This document shows positions 49,001-53,993 of a DNA stretch of 64,000 bases, one piece after another. The notes below the pieces were generated by a model. That model made no database searches and was not told where the DNA came from. It saw only the letters and a list, made by a program, of their open reading frames with translations. Source of the DNA: Anagrus nilaparvatae (Eukaryota; Arthropoda; Insecta; Hymenoptera; Mymaridae). The first letter of the stretch is position 1, and every line of letters starts with the position of its first letter. Both the position numbers and the translations under genes were made by a program. The DNA is taken from NCBI GenBank assembly GCA_022575985.1, contig JAKSXM010000007.1:18602501-18666500 (forward strand), read 5' to 3'.

Positions 49001-50959
49001 GTAATGCTGTTAAAATATGACGTAGATCTAACCCATGAATCAAGACAATATAGTTTTTCTATTAAAAAACATGGTGCACCAACTTTACACCTTGCTGCTG
49101 ATAATAACGAAGGTGTACAAAGATGGATTTCTATAATACGTGATGCTGTTGAGAGGAATAATAAGGTAAAAAAAAATTATCGATTATTTCATTAAATTTG
49201 AAATTTTATTTAATTTATAAAAATGGGACGTTTATAAGTTTATTAAAATAATTATAGGTAATAGCATTAAGTACCTAATGCTGTATAAAAATATATAGCT
49301 ATTGTTTTAATAAAATAATTAATAAGATTTATCACTTTTTTTTAAATACAGTAGTTCCTCGACTTACGAACTTTTTTTTAGAACATGAAAAATTTTTAAT
49401 TTTATAAAAATACAGTCAAAATCTGTGTGAAATGGGATGAAAAATAATATTTTTGAAAAATCCCTATTAACTGTATGCAATTAAGATAAGTAAGCTCATT
49501 AAAATATAGAATCCTGACATTTTCTGGAATTTTTAATTTTTATACCATTGCTTTATATTTTCCTCTAGGTTTATTTTATTGTTTATAATTTTTTTTAAAT
49601 TTAAAATAAAGGATTTTTATCATAAGCTTATCTATAAGCATTCATTTTCAGACATTTAAATTCAGTATCATTCGCCAGTATTTAATTTTGTCTGTAATAT
49701 CAGCTATCTACATACTCGACCTCAAAATACTTTTTTTTTTATTTTTCGACTTACAAACTTTTCGACTTACGAACCAATTTTTGGTCCCTAAAAGTTCGTA
49801 AGTCGAGGAATTACTGTACATGATTTAATTAATGGCATTATAAGATTATTAAGTCTTGAAAATTTTAAATAATGTTTATTTTTGATAGAAAATCTTAATT
49901 AAATTTTAAGAAAATAATATTATAAACAAGAAAATAGAATTTTATTTATGAGCTTATTTCCTTTAAGCTTTGATGCAAGATCTCAATGATTATATCTGAA
50001 GTAATACTTTTTTTAAAAGAATTAATTTTATCTAATAATTTTTAAATATATAATAGTTAGGACCAAATTATTTTAAATGAAAAAAAAACTCATATATATT
50101 TTTCATCATACCTTAAAAATAAAAATTCTTTCGAAAAATTTCAGCGAAAATAAATGTTCAAAAACTTTTTTTTTAATTAAAATTTTAATTTAAAATTTCT
50201 GTTTTAAAGTTACTTTTTTTCAAAAAAAGAAATTTAAAAATGTTTAATTATTTTCTTTTAATTGATTACGAGTTGGTTTATAAAATAAAAAAATTAGCCT
50301 TATTTTAAATCTCAAATGAAAATGCTAATTCATACTTTATAAAATAAAAAATATTTTTCAACGGAAGAAAAAAAAACTTTAAAAAATTTACATATTAAAT
50401 AGAGGTGATAGAAAAAAGTTCTTCAAAATTCTAAATAATTCACGATAATTAAATGATGAAATATAAAAAAATTAAAAAATAATTTATTTTTAGGCTGATA
50501 CATGGTTAGAAACCTCCTTAAAAATGCAACAATTACCAGTGTGGATGATGAAAAGTCCAGATTGTCAAGGTTACTTAAGTAAACAAAATATTCGAGCACG
50601 TAGAAATTCATCACCAACAGGATGGTCAAGACGTTTTTGCATATTGAAAGATGCTGCCCTCTATTTTTATGATGATGGTAAAGCAGAAAGAGCATTTGGT
50701 GTTGCATGTTTACATGGCTTTCGTGTACATGGTAGTGCACCAAATTCTGGTGGTAGAAAGCATGCTTTCGAATTAGAACCACCAGATCCAACACAAAGAA
50801 ATTATACATTTTCTGCTGATTCTGAAATGGATAAAAAAAGGTAAAATATTTTTATTTAATAATTATTCTATGCATTAATAATACTTTTTTTTTTCTTTTA
50901 GGTGGCTTGCAGCGTTAGAATATTCAATCGATCGTTGGATAAAAATAGGTTGTCAATAG
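655..50959 (+). CDS. PDZ-PH-PH scaffold gene, ten joined coding exons (5' end outside window)
   Basis: Seen: exons ~655-1030, 8876-9067, 12393-12800, 13596-13859, 13962-14253, 15465-15734, 39340-39764, 48980-49165, 50494-50840 and 50902-50959 join in one frame with GT/AG borders and compatible phases (0,0,0,0,1,1,0,0,2). Exons 2-10 total 2442 nt, giving 813 residues plus stop; exon 1 adds about 125. The N-terminal two thirds are low-complexity and probably disordered (Ser/Thr runs, SR/KR-rich segments, a His cluster). The C-terminus carries a PDZ domain and two PH domains. Known: PDZ domains bind C-terminal peptides and PH domains often bind phosphoinositides or proteins. Inferred: a cytoplasmic scaffold acting at the plasma membrane or cortex. 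Syntrophins (PDZ inside a split PH) and CNK (SAM-CRIC-PDZ-PH) have related domains but a different order, so no symbol is given. No initiator ATG for the long form is visible; in exon 1 an in-frame stop at 608-610 limits the upstream extension. Confidence 0.85.
1031..1992. other. Intron 1, first part
   Basis: Plain AT-rich intron sequence with no recognised feature. Intron 1 as a whole is 1031-8875. Confidence 0.5.
1993..2366. repeat. Diverged inverted repeat (old MITE or foldback)
   Basis: The left side (GAAGAGCAATCGTCGGTAAC, then TTTTTGATTAATAAT and GTTACTAATTTTG) matches the reverse complement of the right side (CTTACTAATTTTAAG, TTTTTGATTAACGAA, CGGTAACGGA) in the same order. The arms are imperfect, so it is an old element. 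The left and right tips are 1993 and 2366. Confidence 0.6.
2456..2466 (+). other. Isolated tRNA B-box-like motif
   Basis: GGTTCGACCCC is a full match to the tRNA/SINE B-box consensus. No A box or cloverleaf can be built around it, so it is at most a SINE relic. The flanking 2376-2692 holds nothing else I recognise. Confidence 0.2.
4111..4540 (+). repeat. 25-bp minisatellite, about 17 copies
   Basis: The unit reads roughly CATTATCCAAGAGG plus TCTCCCGCTTG with scattered substitutions. Because 25 is not a multiple of 3 and the unit lacks stops in this sense, all three frames stay open and give false repetitive proteins. Confidence 0.93.
4541..4819 (+). pseudogene. Penelope-like element fragment, RT end to GIY-YIG start
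   Basis: The + frame reads [49 protein letters not shown], then TAA (4744-4746), then [15 protein letters not shown]. Known: Penelope-like elements end in a GIY-YIG nuclease whose start reads VYxIxCxxC(x)3YVGQTxRxLxxR. The stop sits exactly where the conserved Tyr is expected (a TAY to TAA change), so the nuclease is broken. Only about 90 codons remain. The fragment is sandwiched between oppositely oriented minisatellite arrays. Confidence 0.7.
4820..6179 (-). repeat. 25-bp minisatellite, inverted array, about 54 copies
   Basis: This is the same 25-bp unit as at 4111-4540 but in reverse sense (GCGGGAGACCTCTTGGATAA...). There is higher-order structure: 4899-5014 is nearly identical to 6063-6178, including the rare variant GTGGAGGACCCCTTGGAAAA, and the block around 4993-5090 recurs around 5466-5570. 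This shows duplication of multi-unit blocks. The long minus-strand open frames over this region are repeat artefacts. Confidence 0.93.
7056..8875. other. Intron 1, last part
   Basis: AT-rich intron with small spurious open frames on both strands. No domain, RNA gene or complete repeat is recognised. Confidence 0.4.
8876..9067 (+). CDS. Exon 2, charged/Ser-rich linker (64 codons)
   Basis: Acceptor TTTGTTTAG ends at 8875 and donor GAG|GTAATT starts at 9068; the exon is exactly 64 codons, phase 0 on both sides. It encodes a hydrophilic segment with a KEKK patch, an RSPPRS motif, a TTSSSSGS run and an acidic tail ending in ESE. There is no domain. The SPPR-type motif is the kind often phosphorylated by proline-directed kinases (inference). 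Intron 1 before it is 7.8 kb and holds a large foldback repeat. Confidence 0.82.
9068..10406. other. Intron 2, first part
   Basis: Mostly featureless. About 9890-9990 contains a C-rich fragment (GTCCATTTGATCCCTTCCCC) that resembles a dispersed repeat also seen at 46880-46995 and 56206-56345. The minus-strand open frame at 9569-9772 matches nothing I know. Confidence 0.4.
10409..10756. mobile_element. Complete 348-bp Tc1/mariner-type MITE
   Basis: Terminal inverted repeats start CACTGTAAAAAGTAACTT and the element is flanked by TA on both sides (10407-10408, 10757-10758). The interior contains CGAGAATTCTCGA-type palindromic pieces and AAATTTACGAAAA-type repeats, with no coding capacity. TA duplication and the CACTG start fit Tc1/mariner mobilisation (family knowledge). 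A second copy's end is at 1-73. Confidence 0.82.
10770..11240 (+). mobile_element. Possible tRNA-derived SINE
   Basis: A B-box match GGTTCAACTCC lies at 10849-10859 within a partly paired T-arm-like sequence (CCGGG/CCCTG). No matching acceptor stem was found, so it is not an intact tRNA gene. Downstream, 11040-11230 is unusually GC-rich (TTCGGGTTTTTCCCAACGGG), as in SINE or LINE bodies. The boundaries are guesses. Confidence 0.3.
11241..12392. other. Intron 2, last part
   Basis: AT-rich intron; nothing recognised. Confidence 0.45.
12393..12800 (+). CDS. Exon 3, basic SR/His-rich region (136 codons)
   Basis: Acceptor TTTAATTTAG ends at 12392 and donor GAG|GTATTT starts at 12801; 408 nt, phase 0/0. 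It encodes an Arg/Lys/Ser-rich, Gln/Asn-rich segment with several SPR/SPQK motifs and a cluster with five consecutive-to-near His residues after two Cys ([11 protein letters not shown]). The cluster could bind metal, but it is not a standard zinc-finger spacing, so this is speculation. A minus-strand open frame here is only a shadow. No globular domain is recognised. Confidence 0.83.
12801..13595. other. Intron 3
   Basis: 795-bp AT-rich intron with normal borders (GTATTT...ATTAG). No repeat or gene seen. Confidence 0.6.
13596..13859 (+). CDS. Exon 4, SPSP-motif region ending in a CxxC
   Basis: Acceptor TTCGATTATTAG ends at 13595 and donor GAG|GTAAAA starts at 13860; 264 nt, phase 0/0. The segment includes [10 protein letters not shown], two near-identical (K/R)SPSPE/G motifs and a C-terminal HCQHCGRE with a CxxC pair. 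The SPSP motifs suggest proline-directed phosphorylation or SH3/WW-type contacts (inference). Only 102 bp of intron separate it from exon 5, so the two are effectively one coding block. Confidence 0.85.
13962..14253 (+). CDS. Exon 5, basic amphipathic segment
   Basis: Acceptor TTTTTTTTAAAG ends at 13961; donor ACTG|GTATTT starts at 14254, leaving one base carried over (phase 1). Without splicing, the frame would stop at TGA 14259-14261, two codons after the donor. The segment has a strongly basic helix-like run ([17 protein letters not shown]) that could be a nuclear-localisation or membrane/partner-binding helix. It ends in a SLDILTG turn continuing into exon 6. No known domain is assigned. 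Confidence 0.83.
14465..14815. repeat. Truncated copy of the 141-bp foldback family, in intron 5
   Basis: It contains the family's hallmark blocks: CCCCTAAAAGGGATAATTTT, TTAAGGGTGAAATGTTAATT, CAGCGACCCAGAAAACC and the terminal CCCCTATATTGACTGGAG. Compare 27630-29294. Only one arm is present. The rest of intron 5 (14254-15464) is AT-rich with no other feature. Confidence 0.65.
15465..15734 (+). CDS. Exon 6, acidic linker (90 codons)
   Basis: Acceptor TTTTCCATAG ends at 15464; near-perfect donor TTAG|GTAAGT starts at 15735; phase 1 in and out. It starts with an acidic GREDEEAY motif, then an aromatic [15 protein letters not shown] stretch that may be a short conserved docking element, then Ser/Lys/Asn-rich sequence. 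A minus-strand open frame here is a shadow. It is followed by a 23.6-kb intron that also contains an alternative first exon with the same exit phase. Confidence 0.85.
15735..17455. other. Intron 6, first part
   Basis: AT-rich, with a short ATT microsatellite at about 16080-16097 and a G-rich patch at 16500-16760 (AAGGGGGGGGGTAAATG, AAGAGGGGGGCTCAAAT). The patch resembles the dispersed G/C-run repeats at 17250-17290, 46880-46995 and 56206-56345. No gene seen. Confidence 0.4.
17456..17629. repeat. Small inverted repeat
   Basis: TATTGAGTCCGACCCTTCCC on the left pairs with GGGAAGGGTCAGACTCAATA on the right (one mismatch). Inside, ATTTAAATTCCGGACC pairs imperfectly with GACCTAAATTT. The structure can form a hairpin of about 174 nt. 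Confidence 0.7.
17630..18459. other. Intron 6 spacer
   Basis: AT-rich with two short minus-strand open frames that resemble no protein I know. Nothing else seen. Confidence 0.4.
18460..19166. repeat. 707-bp nearly perfect palindrome
   Basis: TAGAGTGGACCTAAAATTAG at the left tip is mirrored exactly at the right tip (19147-19166). The arms stay complementary through GCTCCCCGGGTTTTTTTGTG, CACGTGCCTGTAAGCACC and CAGTCCCAGAACACTTTG, with only scattered mismatches, to an AT-rich apex near 18813. There is almost no loop. Nothing is coded; the open frame at 18385-18591 is a shadow. Nearly identical arms imply recent origin or gene conversion. Confidence 0.92.
19672..20210. repeat. Foldback of about 540 bp
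   Basis: Left GCCCCCGAAACCAAACATAA... and the reverse complement of the right end (CCCCGAAACCAAACCTAACC) share about 85 aligned bases (including AAGTAGTAGCATCCAAAAA and CTGATTCCCGTTG). The interior arms are diverged. No coding potential. Confidence 0.82.
20270..20494. mobile_element. 225-bp hAT-like MITE (decayed)
   Basis: Ends TAGGGATGTGCGGTTA and (reverse complement) TAGGAGCGTGCGGTTA; inner GGTCGGGT and ACCCGACCC also pair. A TAGGG start is typical of hAT MITEs. The 8-bp flanks (GCATAAGC and ATATGAAC) are not a convincing duplication. Confidence 0.55.
20495..21521. other. Intron 6 spacer
   Basis: AT-rich; no feature recognised. Confidence 0.45.
21522..22061. repeat. 540-bp diverged foldback with perfect apex hairpin
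   Basis: The left tip CACGGTAACACTG pairs with the right tip CAGTGTTACCATTG. CCAAATAG/CTATTTGG and TTTACATTTACCTAATTTT/AAAATTAGGTAAATGTAAA also pair in order. The centre (21825-21870) is a hairpin with 17-bp perfect arms (CCAAAGTAGTCTTACCG) and a 12-nt loop. A related CAGTCTTACCG also occurs at about 21759. Confidence 0.8.
22062..22746. other. Intron 6 spacer before the alternative exon
   Basis: AT-rich, with two tiny opposing open frames (22510-22815) that look like chance. Nothing else seen. Confidence 0.4.
22747..22775 (+). promoter_or_regulatory. Possible core promoter for the alternative first exon
   Basis: A TCAGTG match to the arthropod initiator lies at 22770-22775, about 110 bases upstream of the ATG at 22883, with a TATACA at about -25 relative to its A. 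In DNA this AT-rich a TATA-like match is weak evidence. The GC content rises locally (CAGTGGGTCAGGGCG), which is unusual for this intron. Confidence 0.25.
22883..23039 (+). CDS. Candidate alternative first coding exon (52 codons)
   Basis: ATG at 22883 has A at -3 and G at +4 and is preceded by an in-frame stop (TAA 22874-22876), so translation would begin here. It encodes 52 residues: a Cys-containing start, then an amphipathic helix ([17 protein letters not shown]) and a KLGVPKN end. The frame leaves one G before the donor GGTATTT at 23040, exactly the phase needed for exon 7. Spliced to exons 7-10 it gives a 390-residue protein with only PDZ (about 57-133), PH1 (about 157-252) and PH2 (about 282-384). 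Phase agreement alone has a 1-in-3 chance. It could instead be the first exon of an unrelated nested gene. Confidence 0.55.
23040..24381. other. Intron 6 spacer after the alternative exon
   Basis: AT-rich. A B-box-like GATTCGACGCC lies at 23376-23386 (one mismatch to consensus) without a cloverleaf, a possible SINE relic. Nothing else recognised. Confidence 0.35.
24382..25551 (-). mobile_element. Decayed TTAA-flanked Kolobok-like transposon
   Basis: Ends are TTAA+GGCCGGCGGGTAC and its counterpart ...GGACCCACCGGCC+TTAA (right TTAA about 25544-25547), so TTAA is both flank and probable target duplication. The minus strand carries broken reading frames: about 25283-25251 reads [16 protein letters not shown] followed by [11 protein letters not shown], and 25130-25034 reads [11 protein letters not shown] then [13 protein letters not shown]. 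Known from memory: the C-x-x-G-x-T-Q-N-x-N-E-x-x-N motif belongs to a widespread insect transposase family (annotated as Mutator-like or Kolobok). TTAA duplication fits Kolobok. There are several stops and frameshifts, so it is inactive. Confidence 0.6.
25552..27200. other. Intron 6 spacer with a solo hAT-like tip
   Basis: AT-rich. At 25863 the sequence CAGGGATGGGCGAATAT looks like the start of a hAT MITE, but no matching other end was found. A weak inverted pair ATGCCCCAA/TTGGGGCAT lies near 26060/26200. No gene. Confidence 0.35.
27201..27629. repeat. Older diverged foldback, about 430 bp
   Basis: Left tip CCAGTCAATATAGGGG; right tip ...TTAACTGG. Internal pairs such as GGCAGGCAGCCCATAAGAAT with ATTCTTATGGACAGCCTGCC, and TTTTGGCCATTGTAC with GTACAATGG, show an imperfect palindrome with its apex near 27430. 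It directly abuts the next element. Confidence 0.75.
27630..29294. repeat. 1.67-kb foldback built of 141-bp tandem units
   Basis: Tips TACTCCAGTCAAAATACGGG are mirrored exactly. The outer ~220 bp of each arm are nearly identical. Inward, a 141-bp unit is repeated: the marker CCAGGATATG falls at 27961, 28102, 28243, 28384 and 28525 (exact 141-bp steps), then in reverse (CCTGG) at 28674, 28815 and 28958. So the arms hold five and three units. The junction near 28582 joins the arms without a spacer. Units carry CCCCCAAAAGGGG and GGGTCGCTAATCAAGAATTT. A GGA trinucleotide flanks both ends (27627-27629, 29295-29297) and may be a 3-bp target duplication. No coding capacity. Confidence 0.92.
29295..31149. 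other. Intron 6 spacer
   Basis: AT-rich. An open stretch at 29900-30097 (+) encodes 65 residues of mixed charge that I do not recognise and which has no clear splice sites. Otherwise nothing seen. Confidence 0.35.
31150..32280 (+). mobile_element. Probable 3' part of a non-LTR retrotransposon
   Basis: The stretch ends with TGTAATCGTGCATCGGTAAT, GCCTGCACTAAC and then a (TAAA)n tail at 32240-32275. The same tail type occurs at 58387-58480 (ATGCGCATCGGCCATGCCTG then (TAAA)n), so this is a repeated LINE or SINE 3' end. The open frame at 31394-31735 encodes a basic 113-residue peptide I cannot identify. The start of the element is unknown. Confidence 0.4.
32281..35309. other. Intron 6 spacer
   Basis: AT-rich. 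A short hairpin is present at about 33540-33620 (TGACATTTTGAATTA pairs with TAACTCAAAATGTCA). A TTA microsatellite lies at 34050-34073. No gene recognised. Confidence 0.4.
35673..36911 (+). mobile_element. 1.24-kb hAT element with perfect 8-bp target duplication
   Basis: Terminal repeats TAGACCTGTTACGAG and (reverse complement) TAGACCTATTACGAG are flanked by CCCCTAGG at 35665-35672 and 36912-36919. Subterminal regions (35686-35850, 36737-36903) are packed with GAGGCGAG/CGAGGCGAG motifs in both directions, as expected for transposase-binding repeats of hAT elements (family knowledge). The interior holds a broken transposase gene. The intact duplication means the insertion boundaries are certain. 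Confidence 0.93.
35900..36640 (+). pseudogene. Broken hAT transposase (BED finger plus start of catalytic domain)
   Basis: 35957-36226 encodes a BED-type finger relic (CLTC ... [10 protein letters not shown]) and the [12 protein letters not shown] motif found before the hAT catalytic domain. After stops and a frameshift, [13 protein letters not shown] (36318-36356) and, in another frame, [14 protein letters not shown] (about 36363-36404) give the first catalytic Asp region. Further on, [13 protein letters not shown] stands where TDNASSN is usual, so the second catalytic Asp is replaced by Glu. The C-terminal dimerisation region is missing. It is non-functional. Confidence 0.85.
37071..39339. 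other. Intron 6, last part
   Basis: AT-rich up to the exon 7 acceptor; no repeat or gene recognised. Confidence 0.45.
39340..39764 (+). CDS. Exon 7: PDZ domain and first half of PH1
   Basis: Acceptor TTGTTACAG ends at 39339; donor CTG|GTATGT starts at 39765. Entry phase 1 (G carried from exon 6 or the alternative exon), exit phase 0, 142 residues. The PDZ spans roughly TVVVRRE to LELEVA. Its carboxylate-binding loop is EFGFRIHG, and His at the start of helix B (ATHSDVVRL) suggests class I ligands (S/T-x-hydrophobic C-terminus; known for the family). The [13 protein letters not shown] core is intact. PH1 begins YSGYLWRKS and shows [18 protein letters not shown], the typical PH strand 2-3 pattern. 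Intron 7 cuts PH1. Confidence 0.93.
39765..40857. other. Intron 7, first part
   Basis: AT-rich; nothing recognised. Intron 7 as a whole is 39765-48979. Confidence 0.5.
40858..42036. repeat. 1.18-kb foldback, two units per arm
   Basis: The left tip TAAGGCCTAAGCGGACAT pairs with the right tip ATGTCCGCCTAGGTCTTA. The arms are long and well conserved, including CCTCACCTAGTAGGTGA, GATATCAACCCCTAAAG and CGACCCTCCCTGGGTGTGTC with their complements. Each arm contains two related units (the AACTCACC...CCTGGGxGTGTCTTTA block occurs twice), with an apex near 41430. No open frame of note. The target duplication is unclear. Confidence 0.9.
42139..42253 (-). pseudogene. C2H2 zinc-finger relic
   Basis: On the minus strand, one frame reads [11 protein letters not shown], a stop, then a shortened finger, then [12 protein letters not shown]. 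Known: HTGE(K/R)PYKC is the signature linker of tandem C2H2 zinc fingers. Two linkers about 80 bp apart match one finger unit (84 bp). The internal stop, loss of the second Cys and missing finger residues show decay. It is probably a fragment of a duplicated zinc-finger gene or a captured piece in a repeat. Confidence 0.6.
42254..43589. other. Intron 7 spacer
   Basis: AT-rich. 43453-43545 (CTGAATTCCGCTTGTGGCGA then TTGCAAATTACTTGAAACG) is homologous to the reverse complement of 62860-62984, i.e. a dispersed MITE-like repeat. No gene seen. Confidence 0.4.
43590..43765. repeat. Fragment of the 141-bp foldback family
   Basis: It contains TTGAGTGCCCAGACTTGGGTCG, CTGATCAATAATTT and CTTAAATTAGCAAAAACTACC in family order, one arm only. 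Confidence 0.6.
43766..46766. other. Intron 7 spacer
   Basis: AT-rich. A weak inverted pair involving GCTAGGAATC occurs at about 44601 and 45155-45185. The open frame at 45019-45201 matches nothing. No gene recognised. Confidence 0.35.
46767..46887 (+). repeat. 25-bp minisatellite, about 4.7 copies
   Basis: The unit is CACCAATGGTCCCTAGG plus GACTTCTG (25 bp), repeated four to five times with increasing divergence. It is unrelated in sequence to the 25-bp array at 4111-6179. Confidence 0.85.
46880..46995 (-). repeat. Dispersed repeat copy (also at 56206-56345)
   Basis: The reverse complement reads TTAACATGAAACATGTTC ... GAAAAAGTCTGGTTC ... TTTTTTAGGGGAGGGGGTGAAATGG. This parallels TTAACATGGAACATGTTCAT ... 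GAAAAAGTCTCTCTC ... TTTTAGAGGGGTGGATC at 56206-56345. Related G-run pieces lie at 9890-9990, 16660-16745 and 17250-17290. Confidence 0.6.
47858..48078. mobile_element. 221-bp dispersed element, longer copy
   Basis: It starts ATAGTATATTACGACCCATG and ends GGCCGCTGACCAGAAAA. Inside, ACGACCCATGGCCAGAA pairs with TTCTGGCCCAGGGTCGT, and CCCAAATCGCA with TGCGATTTGGG, giving a long hairpin, followed by a CG-rich GCCGGACGCGCAGCGG block. A shorter copy at 60513-60660 lacks the inner hairpin part. The small minus-strand frame (47855-48118) is a shadow. Confidence 0.75.
48079..48979. other. Intron 7, last part
   Basis: AT-rich up to the exon 8 acceptor; nothing recognised. Confidence 0.5.
48980..49165 (+). 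CDS. Exon 8: second half of PH1
   Basis: Acceptor TTTTTCCAG ends at 48979; donor AAG|GTAAAA starts at 49166; 62 codons, phase 0/0. It completes PH1: a [12 protein letters not shown] strand, YSFSIKKHG, and the C-terminal helix [14 protein letters not shown] with the invariant PH tryptophan. Together with exon 7 it makes a PH fold of normal size (about 95 residues). Confidence 0.92.
49349..49816. mobile_element. 468-bp Tc1/mariner-type MITE in intron 8
   Basis: Terminal repeats CAGTAGTTCCTCGACTTACG and CAGTAATTCCTCGACTTACG (reverse complement), flanked by TA at 49347-49348 and 49817-49818. The interior is AT-rich without coding. CAGT ends with a TA duplication are typical of Tc1/mariner/pogo-type elements. 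The remainder of intron 8 (49166-50493) is featureless. Confidence 0.85.
50494..50840 (+). CDS. Exon 9: most of PH2
   Basis: Acceptor TTATTTTTAG ends at 50493; donor AAAAAAG|GTAAAA starts at 50841; 347 nt, phase 0 in and 2 out. After a short [15 protein letters not shown] linker, PH2 starts at QGYLSKQ. It has a basic beta1-beta2 loop (IRARRNSS), [17 protein letters not shown] and HAFELEPPD. The basic loop is compatible with phosphoinositide binding (inference). A 128-residue minus-strand open frame over this exon is a mirror shadow. Confidence 0.93.
50902..50959 (+). CDS. Exon 10: end of PH2 and stop codon
   Basis: The intron before it is only 61 bp and ends in a strong pyrimidine tract (TTTTCTTTTAG). 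The exon completes an Arg codon and encodes [18 protein letters not shown], the PH C-terminal helix with its invariant Trp, then TAG at 50957-50959. The protein stops right after the PH domain, so no further C-terminal domain exists on this splice path. Confidence 0.92.
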
Positions 50960-51170
50960 TTTTAGTAATAATAAAAATTTATAATAATAATTATGACGTA
51001 CCAAAGAATTAATTATTATCGTCATATACATACATTAAATTTAATACTATAAGAAGAACAAAAATATTTCATGATTTCCTATAAAATACATTTTTAAATA
51101 TAAAACTAAAAAAATATAACCCCATTCACCGTCCCATTATTAATAATAAAATAAAATAAATAATAATAAA
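50960..51170 (+). terminator. 3' UTR with candidate polyadenylation signals
   Basis: After the stop the sequence is very AT-rich. AATAAA occurs at 51145-51150 with further overlapping AATAAA-type motifs to about 51170, roughly 190 bases past the stop. In sequence this AT-rich such motifs recur, so the real cleavage site cannot be fixed. Confidence 0.4.
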
Positions 51171-53718
51171 AGTGACTAAATAAAAATAGAAATTTAAAGA
51201 AATTTTTTTTTCTTTTCATAATTTTTATTTTATTTAATTATTACAAGCACACCAATAACGCGTTGTTTTTAGGTAAAAATAAAATTCTTAATATTTTTTA
51301 ATAAGGATTTTTAATATATTTTAAAATATGATAAACCGAAAAATTGAAAATTTTGTAAAAAAAAAAAATATCTAGACAACATGAAATTTTTAAGTATAAT
51401 ATTTAAGTGATTGATTGATTGGTTCTTATAAAATAATGTAATCGTTCAAAAAAAATTTTAATATTTTTAATATGCGCGGTAAATTTTAACTTTGAAAAAA
51501 AAATATATATTTTTTTTTTATAAGTATTTATTATTCCAAGAAATCGAAATCAGGATTTGCTAAAAAAAAAAAAGAAATTGATTAGGTCATTTTTTTAATC
51601 TTATTTCTAAATAATTTTACGTAAAAATGGTTACTTTTTGCTAACGAAATTTTAGGAGTCTTTCAAAAATAGATGTTGTTATTTTAAAAGTAATTTTAAT
51701 TACATACTTTAATTTGATTATTGAATTTATCTCCCATTTGGACTTGTCTGGGTGTAAAATGCAAACGCGTTGTAGTACATAAAAATATCATAGTTTCCAT
51801 GGGTGTACAACTATAACATTATCGTGATCATTTATGTTCATACTTGTGATCACGTTAAATTAAAATTTTACGTCCTTGACGCATTATACACCATTACTAA
51901 ATTCATTTGTTAAAATCTATTCAAATTTCAAAGAGGAGATTCTGAACAATTGTATCACAAAAAATGTTATAGTTCTTAATATTTTTAAGTTATTACTTGT
52001 TTTAATAAAAAAAATAAACTTATATTAGTTTTTCTTACTAATTTAATCAAGTTTTTGATTTTTTAAAGTACTACAGCATGGAAGTATTTTCTATTACATT
52101 AACAAACCAAATTCTTTGAGACTGGTATTTTCTTATGATTAAAATAGTAAAATTTTTCTTTGAACTGACAGAAGATGGCTATGAAGTAAAAAAGTGTCAT
52201 ATTGCTGCAGAGGGTATAGTTGAGTAAATTAAAATGAAAGGAATTTGGGTTGCAATATTTTTTGAAAGACTCCTATAAAAGTTCTCCTTATCAGGCTGTT
52301 CAGCTACAATTTCTCTTAAATTTTTAAGCAAAATTCAAGCAGAAATTAAAGCAAAATATACAAATTAAATTAACATTCAAGCAATAGTGCCTGATGAAAC
52401 TTGTCTAATTTTTTTTTTTTTTCAAGAAGGTACTTTATAAACTAAATAAAAATTTTAAAATGAAGTAAATTTTTAAAAGAATAATTTTTACATAAATTAT
52501 TATAATAATAAACAAATACTGCCAAAATAATAAAAGTCTTAAGAAATAACAGTTATTAATTATTTTATATTAAGTAAAATTTAAGCAAAATTTTATTATA
52601 AAATTGCAAAAAAAAAAATATTTTTTAAATAAAAAACTAAAAAAAAAAAAACTAAAACTAAAAAAAAATATTAAACTAAATTTGTATATTTAGATAAATA
52701 TAAATTTTATGCACTAATAAGAATAAATTTTATTAAAAAAATGTACATCCTATTAATTTAGACAACTGTAAGTAACAATGTAAATTTAATCCAAAAATGA
52801 TTTAAAATTTTTTATCTTTGTAAATTTGATTCATTAAAAATCTTTTTAATTACTAAAATTAGGATTTTTTTCATTTACAATGTGTTAATATTATATTAAG
52901 CCTTTATGAAAACTTTTTTGCCACTTTGAGCATTAACCTTGTGCGTAAAACTTGGTGCAAAATTTCGTACACTCATTCAACGTTTTAGCAGGCTAAAAAT
53001 ATAGTAAGTACGATGAGCAATAAACTTTAGAAACTAGATTTGACGAACACTCATGCTAATGATCACGCTAATATTACAAGTTTTGCGCCCTTGATACTCA
53101 ATATGCTATTTTATGTTAAATAATTTTTATGAATTCACAATTATAGATATGAATTATCAAAGCATGTAACTCATAAAATTAATGTAATCTTAAAATCTAT
53201 TTTTACTGATTCAAATACTTAAAGAAAACCAATTTTATACTTTTTGGATAAAATTTAATATTGTTAGTCTCCTTATACCTAAGCAGAAATGAATTAATAA
53301 AAATTTTTTGGGAAAAATCCAGACTGGCTAATATTTGGATCGTATCTTACCCAGAACTTTTTTAATATTCAATTTTACTCAGGTAGACACACATGGCATT
53401 ATTTCAGAATTTGAAATATTGTTTTATTTTGACATAACTGAAATTTTAAAATTATAGAAACCATAAAATATTTTCTGGAAGAAAATTTCTTGTAAATTTC
53501 ATAATTTTCAAAATAAATCACAATTTTTGACTTTGAATAATGCCTGAAAGTTAAATTAAATGTAAGAAAGTTAATATAATTAAGAAGAAGAAAAAAACAT
53601 ACATTTTCTACAAATGTATTGTAAAAAATATTAGAAAATTGAATAATTAACATATATTTTATTGATGTGAGTAAAAAATTGAGTGTTAATTAATAGTAAA
53701 ATACAATTTTTTGGTTCT
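51171..53718. other. 3' flank of the PDZ-PH-PH gene
   Basis: AT-rich. A short hairpin CGTGATCA/TGATCACG lies at about 51823-51855. 52918-53070 shares a diverged repeat with 61799-61960 (TTTTTGCC, GCGTAAA, TAGTxAAGxACxATGxGC, CTTTAGA in order). No gene recognised. Confidence 0.4.
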
Positions 53719-53993
53719 TAGCCCTGGCATTTATTTTCAAAAGCTATTTGTATTTTCTATTACCGGGTAAAATTAGGTCCCACGTACAAAAAAAATAAAA
53801 AATATCCAAAATTATAGATAATTTAATCACTCTTCAGTTTTGCCACCAAGAAATACAAGAATTATACCTTGGTAGCAACACCTACGAGTAATTAAATGAG
53901 CTATAGTATTGTAAGTCTTAATTTTTGGATGGATCTAAATTTTACCCAATAATCAAAAATCCCATAACCTTTTTAAAAATATCTGCCAGACTA
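53719..53993. repeat. Diverged inverted repeat, about 275 bp
   Basis: Left TAGCCCTGGCA ... TACCGGGTAAAATTAGGTCC pairs with the right GGATCTAAATTTTACCCAAT ... TGCCAGACTA. A partial related piece (CCAGACTGGCTAATATTTGG) is at 53319-53338. Probably an old MITE. Confidence 0.6.

Noticed and set aside
50423..50809. 128-residue minus-strand open frame over exon 9
   Set aside because: Shadow of the PH2 exon, whose + strand frame has clear domain residues and splice sites.
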